Origin: a virus
Length of the DNA stretch: 29,992 nucleotides
Virus record (IMG/VR): IMGVR_UViG_3300030099_000552
Location: 1-29,992 of that record
Direction: 5' to 3' (one strand)
Shown: one piece after another, positions 21,554-29,036 of the stretch
Position numbering within the stretch: position 1 is the stretch's first letter
Layout: the number at the start of each line of letters is the position of its first letter
Translations under genes and position numbers: made by a program
Notes under the pieces: generated by a model
What the model saw: only the letters and a program-made list of their open reading frames with translations
Database searches by the model: none
What the model was told of the DNA's origin: nothing

Positions 21554-22150
21554 ATGGCTTGTACAAGTTTAACAAAAGGAAGGGAACTACAATGTGATAG
21601 AATTGCAGGTGGTATAAAGAATGTTTATTTTGGGGTTTATGATGATTTTAATGCAAATGCAACAACAGGTGAAATATTAGGTACAGGTATAGTTATATCG
21701 GCTGGTTCTGTTACAGATATTGAAATGGGTAGTAATGATTTATATAGATATACATTACCAAGAGGTGAAAGTAGTTTAACAGAAACTATTGTAGGTTCTA
21801 CTGAAAATGGTACTATTCATTATACACCACAAATAACAATTAAACTAAATCATTTATCTACTGCTGACCAAAATCAAGTTAGATTATTAGCATTAAGTAA
21901 ATTAGTTATATTTGCAGAATTAAACGAATTAAATTCAGCAGGTAAAAATGTAATAGTTTGTATGGGTGTAAGAAATGGTATGAGATTAAATTCAGGTACT
22001 AATTTAAGTGGTGCAGCATTTGGTGATCATAATGGTTATTCATGGACTTTTGATGGTATGGAAGAAGAACCAATGGCAGTAGTTGCAGATTACACTACAA
22101 CACCATTTGATAATACTGCATTTACAATTAACAGTATAGTAATATCATAA
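21554..22150 (+). CDS. Probable major tail tube protein
   Basis: This 198-residue protein begins MACTSLTKGRELQCDRIAGG, a start typical for Bacteroidota phage tube proteins (GREL-C, then GGI). It continues with strands NVYFGVYDDFN and YRYTLPRGESSLTETIVGST ENG, then NGMRLNSGTNLSGAAFGDHN and SWTFDGMEEEP. The order of strands and the GTxxGDxxGY turn support a tube fold. It would form the hexameric tube through which DNA passes. It lies behind the capsid, separated by a hairpin, and is followed by a strong terminator, so both highly expressed structural genes share a well-delimited unit. Confidence 0.65.
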   Translation: MACTSLTKGRELQCDRIAGGIKNVYFGVYDDFNANATTGEILGTGIVISAGSVTDIEMGSNDLYRYTLPRGESSLTETIVGSTENGTIHYTPQITIKLNHLSTADQNQVRLLALSKLVIFAELNELNSAGKNVIVCMGVRNGMRLNSGTNLSGAAFGDHNGYSWTFDGMEEEPMAVVADYTTTPFDNTAFTINSIVIS

Positions 22151-22186
22151 ACTCTAACATTAGTGTTTTTATATATTTTCTTAATT

Positions 22187-22214
22187 AAGGTGGTTTTATA
22201 CCACCTTTTTTTTT
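22187..22214 (+). terminator. Rho-independent terminator after the capsid/tail tube unit
   Basis: AAGGTGGT (22187-22194) pairs with ACCACCTT (22200-22207) around TTTAT, followed by nine T (22206-22214). This is a classic compact terminator and the clearest one in the window. Proposed promoter 5 begins 7 bases further on. Confidence 0.85.
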
Positions 22215-22220
22215 AGAATA

Positions 22221-22252
22221 CAAATAAATTCTACAATTTTCTATATTATAAT
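22221..22252 (+). promoter_or_regulatory. Proposed late promoter 5 (after the terminator)
   Basis: Perfect CAAATAAAT (22221-22229), 10 bases, TCTAT (22240-22244), then TATAATAT running into the ATG at 22253; TCTAT begins 13 bases before the ATG. A promoter is needed here, since a strong terminator lies directly upstream; this is the best single argument for the motif's function. Confidence 0.65.
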
Positions 22253-23371
22253 ATGATACAACTAACTTACAATACAGTTGCAAAACCTGAATTTATTTAT
22301 TTAGTAACAGAAGATGAACGTATAGATACAACTGTTGCTAAAGATCAGTTAGATTTTTTGTTTAAATTAACTAATGATATGACAGGTAACATTATATATG
22401 TTTATAGTGCAAGCGTTAGTGTATTTAATAGATATACAAAATTAAATTTAGCAGCAACAGATATTACAAATCAAAATTTGTTTAATGGTTTTTTTCATGG
22501 CTTACCTGTTGGATATTATGGATATGAACTATATGAATTAACAAAAGAAAGTTCAGCAACAATAGCTAAAACTTGTTCTACTGCACCAAAAGAAAATTCA
22601 GGTATTATTGGAGTAGTAAATTTTAGTTTTAGTGGTACAATATTATTTACACAAAATTTAACAGGTTTAAATGATGTGTATAATCAAAAAGTAACAGATT
22701 TAGATGCTGGTATATATGCTTTTAACATAGATAATCAATGCGGTGATAATATACATACAGGCGGTACAGAACTTTTTTCTATAAACTCACAAAGCGATAA
22801 TACAAGATTTTTAGAAATTACAAGTGTAACACAAACTTCAACAGGTATAAATGTAACAATACTTTCTAAAATGCCTATTGGACATTCTTATAGTTTTGTA
22901 CAAGGTAGTACTAATCCTGAAACACAAATAACAAACATTACTACTAACCCGCAAACTACTACACATAGTTTCGATCAAGTAGGTGACCCTACTTTAAGTG
23001 CTAATTTAGTTGAGTGTGAACAATATGCAGATACAGGTGGTGCAGCAGGTGGTGGTTTAGTTGTTGGTTCAAAACTAAATATAAGACCATTAAGCAACCC
23101 TAGTAGTTATTTTGGTATTACAATAGTTTTAGCTATTAATGATGTATTATTAGAACATGGTACAAGTACAGTAAAAGAGAAAGGTAATGTTTTTATAAGT
23201 GCAATTTATGGTGCAACATCTACAAGTACAACAAAAGGTTATTATACATTACAAGGTAAAGTTACAGAAGGCAAAATGTACATTACTCAAGGTGAAGAAA
23301 CACTTAAAGAAGTAACATATAAAGAGCATGAAGAACCAGCAGGAACGAATTATATATATTATGGACAATAA
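22253..23371 (+). CDS. Virion surface or connector protein with inserted domain
   Basis: In this 372-residue protein the N-terminus (YNTVAKPEFIYLVTEDERID, DQLDFLFKLTNDMTGNIIYV, LPVGYYGYELYEL) and the C-terminus (GKVTEGKMYITQGEETLKEV, then KEHEEPAGTNYIYYGQ) read as the two halves of a compact protein of about 180 residues common near capsid genes in Bacteroidota phages. Between them, about residues 115-300, lies a Ser/Thr/Asn-rich region with the style of a tail-fibre or immunoglobulin-like domain (QCGDNIHTGGTELFSINSQS, GLVVGSKLNIRPLSNPSSYF). The insertion may add a surface-exposed adhesion domain. The promoter just upstream makes it the first gene of the next unit. Confidence 0.55.
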   Translation: MIQLTYNTVAKPEFIYLVTEDERIDTTVAKDQLDFLFKLTNDMTGNIIYVYSASVSVFNRYTKLNLAATDITNQNLFNGFFHGLPVGYYGYELYELTKESSATIAKTCSTAPKENSGIIGVVNFSFSGTILFTQNLTGLNDVYNQKVTDLDAGIYAFNIDNQCGDNIHTGGTELFSINSQSDNTRFLEITSVTQTSTGINVTILSKMPIGHSYSFVQGSTNPETQITNITTNPQTTTHSFDQVGDPTLSANLVECEQYADTGGAAGGGLVVGSKLNIRPLSNPSSYFGITIVLAINDVLLEHGTSTVKEKGNVFISAIYGATSTSTTKGYYTLQGKVTEGKMYITQGEETLKEVTYKEHEEPAGTNYIYYGQ

Positions 23372-23382
23372 AAATTAAAAAA

Positions 23383-23655
23383 ATGATAGAAAACGTACAA
23401 CAACTTTTAAAAGAACAATTAGGTAAAAATGGTAGTACAGAAATATTTACTACTGCTGCACAAACAGGTAAAGATTTTTATGCAGTATATTTTCCTGTAA
23501 CATCAGTAGTTAGTGCTATAACAGTTGCAGATGCAACAGGTGAAAGTGCATTAGTAACAACTTTACCAGCAGGTACTACTTTATTTATGAATATAACCGC
23601 AATTACTTTAACATCAGGTATTGGTATAGGTTATCATGAAGGAGTTACTACATAA
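23383..23655 (+). CDS. Small structural protein, beta-rich
   Basis: This 90-residue protein has a short N-terminal helix (ENVQQLLKEQLGKNG) followed by strands (DFYAVYFPVTSVVSAITVAD, TTLPAGTTLFMNITAITLTS), ending GIGYHEGVTT. It has few charged residues. It resembles head decoration or spike-stem proteins in size and composition but no family is evident. It lies 11 bases behind the preceding gene and 3 bases before the lectin-like gene, so it may link the lectin to the virion. Confidence 0.5.
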   Translation: MIENVQQLLKEQLGKNGSTEIFTTAAQTGKDFYAVYFPVTSVVSAITVADATGESALVTTLPAGTTLFMNITAITLTSGIGIGYHEGVTT

Positions 23656-23658
23656 GAT

Positions 23659-24363
23659 ATGTTAGGATTAAAATTAGGTAATAGCATTAATAATACTAAA
23701 ACAGGATATAATATATATTCTGTTGATTTAGATGGTGTTGATGCTTATATTGATATTGGTGAAAGTAAAACACTAATAAGCGGTTTAAGAGGTTCATGTA
23801 GTGCTTGGTTTAAAATAGATACTACAAGTACAAGTTCGACAATATGGCAAGCAAGAGTAGATAGTAACAACTATGTAAATGTGTTTTATCATAATGGCAC
23901 AACACAACTTAGGATAGCATATCGTATTGGTGGATCAACAAAATTAGCATCACATACAGTAGATTTTGAAGATGATGGTAAATATCACCATGTATTAGCA
24001 ACTTGGACTACAACAAGAATAGAATTGTTTATAGATGGTATATCACAAGCAGTTAATACTTTTAGTGGTACATTTACAGGAACTTTTGCAAATAACATGA
24101 TAGGTCAAAACACATTAGGTGGTAATTTTTTACATGGTAAAGTAGCACAATTAGGTTTATTTAATGCGGTTGTTGGAATATCAGATGTATATGTTGCTAA
24201 TAGTGAACCAATAGATTTAACAAGTAATAGATTTTTAGTTGCATATTATAAGTTAGATGAAGGTAGCGGTACTGTTGCAATAGATAGTAGCGGTAACGAT
24301 AAAAATGGTATTTTAAATAATAATGCAACTTATAGTACAGATGTACCTTTTAAAGCAGGATAA
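23659..24363 (+). CDS. LamG/concanavalin A-like lectin protein, virion surface
   Basis: This 234-residue protein is a single concanavalin A-like/LamG-type jelly roll. Marks are SVDLDGVDAYIDIGES (first strand), GSCSAWFKID, WQARVDSNNYVNVFYH, the GKYHHVLATWTTTRIELFIDG core (the most typical LamG line: YHHVxxTxxxxxxxLYxDG), NMIGQNTLGGNFLHGKVAQL, and the end FLVAYYKLDEGSGTVAIDSSGND. Known members bind polysaccharides. It is placed among head surface proteins, so it probably decorates the capsid and lets the particle stick to glycans of the host or of particles in its environment. A few bases separate it from its neighbours on both sides. Confidence 0.75.
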   Translation: MLGLKLGNSINNTKTGYNIYSVDLDGVDAYIDIGESKTLISGLRGSCSAWFKIDTTSTSSTIWQARVDSNNYVNVFYHNGTTQLRIAYRIGGSTKLASHTVDFEDDGKYHHVLATWTTTRIELFIDGISQAVNTFSGTFTGTFANNMIGQNTLGGNFLHGKVAQLGLFNAVVGISDVYVANSEPIDLTSNRFLVAYYKLDEGSGTVAIDSSGNDKNGILNNNATYSTDVPFKAG

Positions 24364-24582
24364 ATGAAATATACAATACTAAATACAGAAGAATTAAATA
24401 GTGTAAATTTTGATGAAGTTTTAGAAACATCACAAAATACTTTGCGATATAATAATCAAAAAACTAAATTTGTGTTAAAATTTGAAGGTAATACACCAAG
24501 TTTTTTAGTTGATAAACAACTATATGATTATGATGGTATAATGGAAATACTAAACAGTCCTGATTGGACACAAGAAGATTAA
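24364..24582 (+). CDS. Small conserved protein before portal
   Basis: This 72-residue acidic protein runs MKYTILNTEELNSVNFDEVL, KFVLKFEGNTPSFLVDKQLY, and ends in the helix GIMEILNSPDWTQED. The beta-then-helix layout and the position directly before the portal recur in Bacteroidota phages, but a function is not known to me. The ATG follows immediately on the lectin stop; its stop lies 2 bases before the portal ATG. It may be a portal or connector assembly factor. Confidence 0.55.
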   Translation: MKYTILNTEELNSVNFDEVLETSQNTLRYNNQKTKFVLKFEGNTPSFLVDKQLYDYDGIMEILNSPDWTQED

Positions 24583-24584
24583 TT

Positions 24585-26792
24585 ATGAAAGAAATTATTA
24601 ATATTGATTTATCAGCACAAACTGCACCACAAGTACAAGAAGTACGTGGTAAAGATTATATAGAATATGGTACTGAAAATTGGAGGAATTTATATCCACA
24701 ATTTTTAATTGATTTATATTATAACAGTTCTACTAATGCAGCTATAATAAATGCCACAAGCGAACTAATTGCAGGTGAAGAAATAGTAATAGATGATGAA
24801 GATGAACGTAATTTAGATGCTATGGTTAAGCTAAAGCAATTCATGGCTAATCCTAATTCTAATGAAACTTTACATGAGTTAATTAAAAAAGTATCTTTTG
24901 ACTTTAAATTACAAGGTGCATTTGCTTTAAATATTATATGGAGTAAAGACAGAACACAAATAGCTGAAATATATCATATACCTGTTGAAAAAATTAGAGC
25001 AGAAAAACCTGATGCTATGGGTAAAGTATGTGCATATTATGTAAGTGCAGATTGGAGTAATACAAGAATAAATAAACCTTATAGAGTACCAGCATTTAAC
25101 GTAAATGATAGAACATCAGCAAACCAAATACTTTATACAGGTCTTTATTCACCTAATATGAATAGTTATTATACACCTGATTATTTAGCTGGAAATAATT
25201 GGAGTTTAATAGATCAAAAAGTATCAGAATATCATCTTAATAATATATCTAATGGGTTTAGTGGTTCTTATTTTATATCTTTTGCGAATGGTGTACCTAC
25301 ACAAGAGGAACGTTTCCAAATAGAGAATAGTTTAAAAGAAAAATTTACAGGTAGTGAAAGTTCAGGTAGATTTGTACTTACCTTTAGTGAAGATAGAAAT
25401 AGAGTACCTGAAATAACACCTATTGCAGTAAGTAATGCAGATAAACAGTATTTAGCTTTACAAGAGTTATTAGTGCAAAATATACTAACTGCACATAGAG
25501 TAACATCACCAATGCTGATGGGTATTAAGAACGAAACAGGTTTAGGTAGTAATGTAGATGAACTTAATAGTGCTGCTAACTACTATTTGAATACAGTATG
25601 TAAACCATATCAAAATCACATAATAAAAATATTAAGAAAACTGTTTAGAGTTAATAATATGGATATGCCTATTAGTTTTGTACAACTTAAACCTATTACA
25701 GTACAATTTACATCAGAAGATTTAAAAGGTGTTTTAACAGAAGATGAACTAAGAGAAGAAATGGGTTTGCCACCATTAAATGAAGAAGTAAATGTTAGAG
25801 AAGATTTTGCTAAAGTAGGTAGTATGGTAACAGAAGGTAAAGATGGTGAAATAGATTTACCTTTATTTGACACAATAGAAGAAGCAGAAGCAGAAGCTGA
25901 AAGATTAGGTTGCAAAGGTTATCATGAACATACATTAGATGGTGAAACAGTTTATATGCCATGTGAAGATCATGAGCAAATAAAAGAAATAACAAGTTTA
26001 AAAGATTGTAATTGTAAAGAAGAATTTATTACACCTAATCCATGTCAACCAGGATATGAAGCAATAGGTACTAAAATAAAAGATGGTAGAGAAGTACCTA
26101 ATTGTGTACCTATAAAAGCAGAAAAAGAAAATTTAAATTTATCTAAATTTATAGAAGAATTTGGTGAAGATATACCTGAAGATTGTGAACTAATACATGA
26201 AGAAAAAGTAGGTGATGAACATATTGAATTTGATTTTGAATATATGCTAAATGATTTAGTAGATGAAAAAATACAATTAGCAAGTACAGGTAGAGCATTA
26301 CCAAGTAGAAAGTCAGAACAAGATGGTATATCTAAAAAAACATACGATTATTATAGAGTACGTTATGTATATGCAGAAGATCAATTTTTAACTAGAAAAT
26401 CAGGAAAACAAAGACCTTTCTGCAGACAAATGATGGGTGCAAATAAATTATATCGTAAAGAGGATATAGTTAGATTAGATAAAATAGCAGTCAATCCAGG
26501 TTGGGGTAAAGGTGGTGCAGATACTTATTCAATATGGTTAGCAGATCAAGTTGAATGTTGTGATGCAAAAAAACACAAATTTTACAAAGGCGGTGGTAAT
26601 TGCCATCATTTTTGGCTAAGACAAATATACAAAACTACATTAGGTGTATCTAAAACAACTAAAATAGAAGATGCAGATATAATAGGTTATACTAAAGCAA
26701 GAAGTGAAGGTTTTACTGCAAAGAAGAATAATGTAAAAGTAGCAAAGCCACCAAAAAGAATGAAAAATAAAGGTTTTATTAAAAAGAGATAA
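24585..26792 (+). CDS. Portal protein fused to Cys/His-rich C-terminal domains
   Basis: The gene encodes 735 residues from ATG 24585; an in-frame TTG at 24564 lies inside the previous gene and is less likely. Residues 1-410 look like a portal of the PBSX/HK97 kind: YPQFLIDLYYNSSTNAAIIN, IYHIPVEKIR, AHRVTSPMLMGIKNETGLGS, YYLNTVCKPYQNHIIKILRK, ELREEMGLPPL. Behind it are three extras: a motif block LGCKGYHEH to YMPCEDHEQ (about 441-465), a block PCQPGYEAIGTKIKDGREVP NC (about 486-507), and a C-terminal domain (about 600-735) with FCRQMMGANKLYRKEDI, KGGGNCHHFWLRQIYK, reminiscent of the end of Mu F-type minor head proteins. The portal is usually 400-500 residues, so this is a fusion. Confidence 0.75.
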   Translation: MKEIINIDLSAQTAPQVQEVRGKDYIEYGTENWRNLYPQFLIDLYYNSSTNAAIINATSELIAGEEIVIDDEDERNLDAMVKLKQFMANPNSNETLHELIKKVSFDFKLQGAFALNIIWSKDRTQIAEIYHIPVEKIRAEKPDAMGKVCAYYVSADWSNTRINKPYRVPAFNVNDRTSANQILYTGLYSPNMNSYYTPDYLAGNNWSLIDQKVSEYHLNNISNGFSGSYFISFANGVPTQEERFQIENSLKEKFTGSESSGRFVLTFSEDRNRVPEITPIAVSNADKQYLALQELLVQNILTAHRVTSPMLMGIKNETGLGSNVDELNSAANYYLNTVCKPYQNHIIKILRKLFRVNNMDMPISFVQLKPITVQFTSEDLKGVLTEDELREEMGLPPLNEEVNVREDFAKVGSMVTEGKDGEIDLPLFDTIEEAEAEAERLGCKGYHEHTLDGETVYMPCEDHEQIKEITSLKDCNCKEEFITPNPCQPGYEAIGTKIKDGREVPNCVPIKAEKENLNLSKFIEEFGEDIPEDCELIHEEKVGDEHIEFDFEYMLNDLVDEKIQLASTGRALPSRKSEQDGISKKTYDYYRVRYVYAEDQFLTRKSGKQRPFCRQMMGANKLYRKEDIVRLDKIAVNPGWGKGGADTYSIWLADQVECCDAKKHKFYKGGGNCHHFWLRQIYKTTLGVSKTTKIEDADIIGYTKARSEGFTAKKNNVKVAKPPKRMKNKGFIKKR

Positions 26793-26794
26793 TT

Positions 26795-27361
26795 ATGGCA
26801 TACGTTTTATTTATATCAGAAAATAAGCTAAAAGAAAGTACTGCAATTAATATGAATGTAGATGTAGATTTACTTTTACCTTACGTTAGACAAGCACAAA
26901 AGTTATATGTAGAACCAAAACTTGGTACTGATCTATATAAGAAACTAGAAGCAGATATTACTGCTGGTACACTAACAGGTGTATATAAAACTTTAGTAGA
27001 TGAATATATAGGTGATATGTTACCTAATTGGGCGTTTTATATGTGCATACCGTTTTTACGTTTTAAGGTCGAAAATGGTAACATTTATAGTAAGACATCA
27101 GAAACAGGTACATCGTTAAGTACAGAAGAATCGCAACACCTTAGAGAGGAAGTTAGAAATACTGCTGAATACTATACAGAAAGGTTAATAGAACATCTTA
27201 AAAACAATATATCTAGCTTTCCTGAATACTCGACAAATTCTGGCGAGGATATTTCTCCTGATAAAAATGCTTATTATGCAGGAATGAATTTAGAAAGACC
27301 ATCACAACAAGATACTAAATTAAGATTAAGGAATTTCTTAACACCTGATATTAGTTACTAA
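26795..27361 (+). CDS. Head-tail connector (adaptor) protein
   Basis: This 188-residue helical protein follows the portal: LLLPYVRQAQKLYVEPKLGT, DLYKKLEADITAGTLTGVYK, LPNWAFYMCIPFLRFKVENG, then the helix STEESQHLREEVRNTAEYYT. It matches the pattern of DUF6712-type gp6-like adaptors in Bacteroidota phages, which form a ring under the portal. It has no enzymatic motif. It starts 2 bases after the portal stop and its TAA shares a base with the next ATG. Confidence 0.6.
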   Translation: MAYVLFISENKLKESTAINMNVDVDLLLPYVRQAQKLYVEPKLGTDLYKKLEADITAGTLTGVYKTLVDEYIGDMLPNWAFYMCIPFLRFKVENGNIYSKTSETGTSLSTEESQHLREEVRNTAEYYTERLIEHLKNNISSFPEYSTNSGEDISPDKNAYYAGMNLERPSQQDTKLRLRNFLTPDISY

Positions 27362-27483
27362 TGAAAAAGTATTACAAAGTAAAAGAAGTTAATAAAATAA
27401 AATTAAAAACTTACATTAAGAGTAAGGATAATAAAAGGAAGAATGAAAGAAATACAAGACACCGCACAAGTAACGCTAGCTAA
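27361..27483 (+). CDS. Small, very basic protein, 40 residues
   Basis: The frame starts at TAATG with the connector stop. It codes for MKKYYKVKEVNKIKLKTYIK followed by a Lys/Arg/Asn-rich tail. No family is recognised. The 3' third overlaps the next gene in another frame (41 bases), so only the TAATG coupling and the absence of another gene here support it. It could be a spacer that carries the ribosome to the next start. Confidence 0.35.
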   Translation: MKKYYKVKEVNKIKLKTYIKSKDNKRKNERNTRHRTSNAS

Positions 27484-27610
27484 TGGTACTGCAATAGGTA
27501 TTAGTTTAGTTGAGGTAAACGAAATATTAACACTTATATCTTTGACTTTAGCAATAGCATTTAGTATATATAAATTTGTAAAGTATGGCGAAAAAAAACA
27601 AGCTAAATAG
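27443..27610 (+). CDS. Small membrane protein, candidate holin or lysis partner
   Basis: This 55-residue protein has a polar N-terminus (MKEIQDTAQVTLANGTAIGI), one clear transmembrane segment around 24-46 (VNEILTLISLTLAIAFSIYK), and a short basic tail KYGEKKQAK. Located two genes ahead of the lysis enzyme, it could be a class III-like or pinholin-type holin, or a membrane anchor. The ATG is preceded by GGAAGA, one of few purine-rich signals. It overlaps the neighbours on both sides in other frames. Confidence 0.55.
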   Translation: MKEIQDTAQVTLANGTAIGISLVEVNEILTLISLTLAIAFSIYKFVKYGEKKQAK

Positions 27611-27716
27611 CAAGAACCCTAAATACAAAAAACAAGATGAACAAGTTGTTAAAATTCGTAAAGAATTTGTACATGAGGTTAAAGGTGTTAAAGTGTCAAA
27701 AATTTATTACATATAA
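27585..27716 (+). CDS. Small basic protein, 43 residues, lysis region
   Basis: The ATG lies inside the preceding membrane protein gene (26-base overlap). The product is MAKKNKLNSKNPKYKKQDEQ followed by VVKIRKEFVHEVKGVKVSKI. The regular alternation at the C-terminal half suggests a real strand/helix fold. It ends 1 base before the TTG proposed for the lysis enzyme, which argues that this frame, not the long N-terminal extension of the enzyme, is the translated one. Function is unknown. Confidence 0.4.
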   Translation: MAKKNKLNSKNPKYKKQDEQVVKIRKEFVHEVKGVKVSKIYYI

Positions 27717-27717
27717 T

Positions 27718-28128
27718 TTGGATAGTATAAATCTTTTAATAATAAGAGATACATTTACAGAAAATTCTACTATTGGTAAACTGTATCTAAATGGTGAACA
27801 AATGTGCGATACATTAGAAAACCCTTATTTAGATAATCAAAAAAATATATCTTGCATACCTGCTGGAGAATATAAAGTAAGAATAAGAGTAGCAAGAGAA
27901 AGTGCAACAAGAGATTATGTGCATTTATTAGTACAAGATGTGCCTAATAGAAGCTATATACTATTTCATAGAGGTAATACTGCTAAAGATACAAGTGGTT
28001 GTATTCTAGTAGGATTAAAACGTAAACAGGACTTTGTTAGTAACTCTACTTTAGCTATGAATTTACTAATGAAAGAAATTATAAATTTAGGCGGTGAAAA
28101 TATTAATTTAATAATTAAAAACAAATAA
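27718..28128 (+). CDS. DUF5675 lysis enzyme (L,D-transpeptidase-like motif)
   Basis: This 136-residue protein of the DUF5675 type reads LLIIRDTFTENSTIGKLYLN, CDTLENPYLDNQKN, SCIPAGEYKVRIRV, then SYILFHRGNTAKDTSGCILV. The H-R-G-N to S-G-C pattern mirrors the His and Cys of L,D-transpeptidases, suggesting activity on peptidoglycan cross-links; in phages it would act as the endolysin. No signal peptide is visible, so export needs a holin. I chose TTG 27718, since the family begins right before RDTFT; in-frame ATGs at 27637 and 27673 would give a longer, basic N-terminus overlapping the previous gene. Confidence 0.7.
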   Translation: MDSINLLIIRDTFTENSTIGKLYLNGEQMCDTLENPYLDNQKNISCIPAGEYKVRIRVARESATRDYVHLLVQDVPNRSYILFHRGNTAKDTSGCILVGLKRKQDFVSNSTLAMNLLMKEIINLGGENINLIIKNK

Positions 28129-28129
28129 T

Positions 28130-28327
28130 ATGAACAATTTACTAAAAAACTTTTTACTAGGTAAAATTTTAAAATCAAAAAAAGCATGGTACACAATAGC
28201 AGGTATTATTGTACAACTATTGCATGAATCATTTGGACTTGATCCACAAGAAACACAATCAATATTGTATTCTATAATAGCACTTGTAATTGGTCAAGGT
28301 ATAGCTGATTCTAGTGCTAAAAAATAA
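28130..28327 (+). CDS. Holin-like small membrane protein
   Basis: This 65-residue protein has an N-terminal helix (NNLLKNFLLGKILKSKKAWY), a hydrophobic segment TIAGIIVQLLHESFGL, a polar turn with DPQETQ, and a second hydrophobic segment SILYSIIALVIGQGIADSSAKK. Two spans with both ends on the same side fit a class II holin or the small holin-like proteins that flank endolysin genes in Bacteroidota phages. It follows the lysis enzyme by 1 base. It overlaps the phosphoesterase GTG start by 14 bases. Confidence 0.6.
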   Translation: MNNLLKNFLLGKILKSKKAWYTIAGIIVQLLHESFGLDPQETQSILYSIIALVIGQGIADSSAKK

Positions 28328-29036
28328 TAGATACAGATTAAAGCCACATGAAATAGTGGCACTAAAAAAAATGAGGGAATCCGAAACTAGAAATGTTCTA
28401 GTTATCGGAGACCTTCATATTCCATTTGAATTAGATGGATATTTTGATTTTTGTTTAGAACAATACAAAACTTATAACTGTAACCATGTAATTTTTATAG
28501 GAGATATTTTAGACAATCACGCATTTAGTTATCATGAACCTGATCCTGATGGAATGAGTGCAGGTAATGAATTAGAATTATCTATAAAAAAAGTAAAAAA
28601 ATGGCATGATGCTTTCCCTAATGCAGATGTATGTATAGGTAACCATGACAGGTTAGCAGCTAGAAAAAGTTTTACAGGTGGAATACCTAAAGCATGGATA
28701 AAAACATATAATGAAGTATTAGGAACACCTACTTGGAATTGGGTAGAAAGTATAGTATATGATGATGTACTTTTTGAGCATGGAGAAGGTGGACAAGCTA
28801 AAACAAAAGCAAAGAATAATCTCATGTCAAGTGTATGTGGGCATACACATACTGAAGCATATACAATATGGTTTGTTGGAAAACGATATAGAGTTTTTGC
28901 ATTACAAACAGGTTGTGGTGTAGATAGTTCTAGTTATGCAGCAAATTATGCTAAAAACTTTAAAAAACAAGCAATAGGTTGTGCAGTAATATTAAACAAT
29001 GGTACACTACCTATAAACCTTTTAATGCCTTTATAA
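28314..29036 (+). CDS. Calcineurin-like metallophosphoesterase
   Basis: This 240-residue enzyme has the full set of metal-binding motifs: GDLHIPF (D33, H35), GDILDNH (63-69), GNHD (109-112), FEHGEGG with H156, and GHTH (176-179). Such enzymes hydrolyse phosphodiesters or phosphomonoesters; the substrate cannot be read, though nucleic acid or nucleotide substrates are likely in phages. I use GTG 28314, which keeps the basic N-terminal RYRLKPHEIVALKK; an ATG at 28371 is a possible shorter start just before the core. It lies between lysis genes and the early promoter, coupled upstream by a 14-base overlap and downstream by TAATG. Confidence 0.8.
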   Translation: MLKNNRYRLKPHEIVALKKMRESETRNVLVIGDLHIPFELDGYFDFCLEQYKTYNCNHVIFIGDILDNHAFSYHEPDPDGMSAGNELELSIKKVKKWHDAFPNADVCIGNHDRLAARKSFTGGIPKAWIKTYNEVLGTPTWNWVESIVYDDVLFEHGEGGQAKTKAKNNLMSSVCGHTHTEAYTIWFVGKRYRVFALQTGCGVDSSSYAANYAKNFKKQAIGCAVILNNGTLPINLLMPL

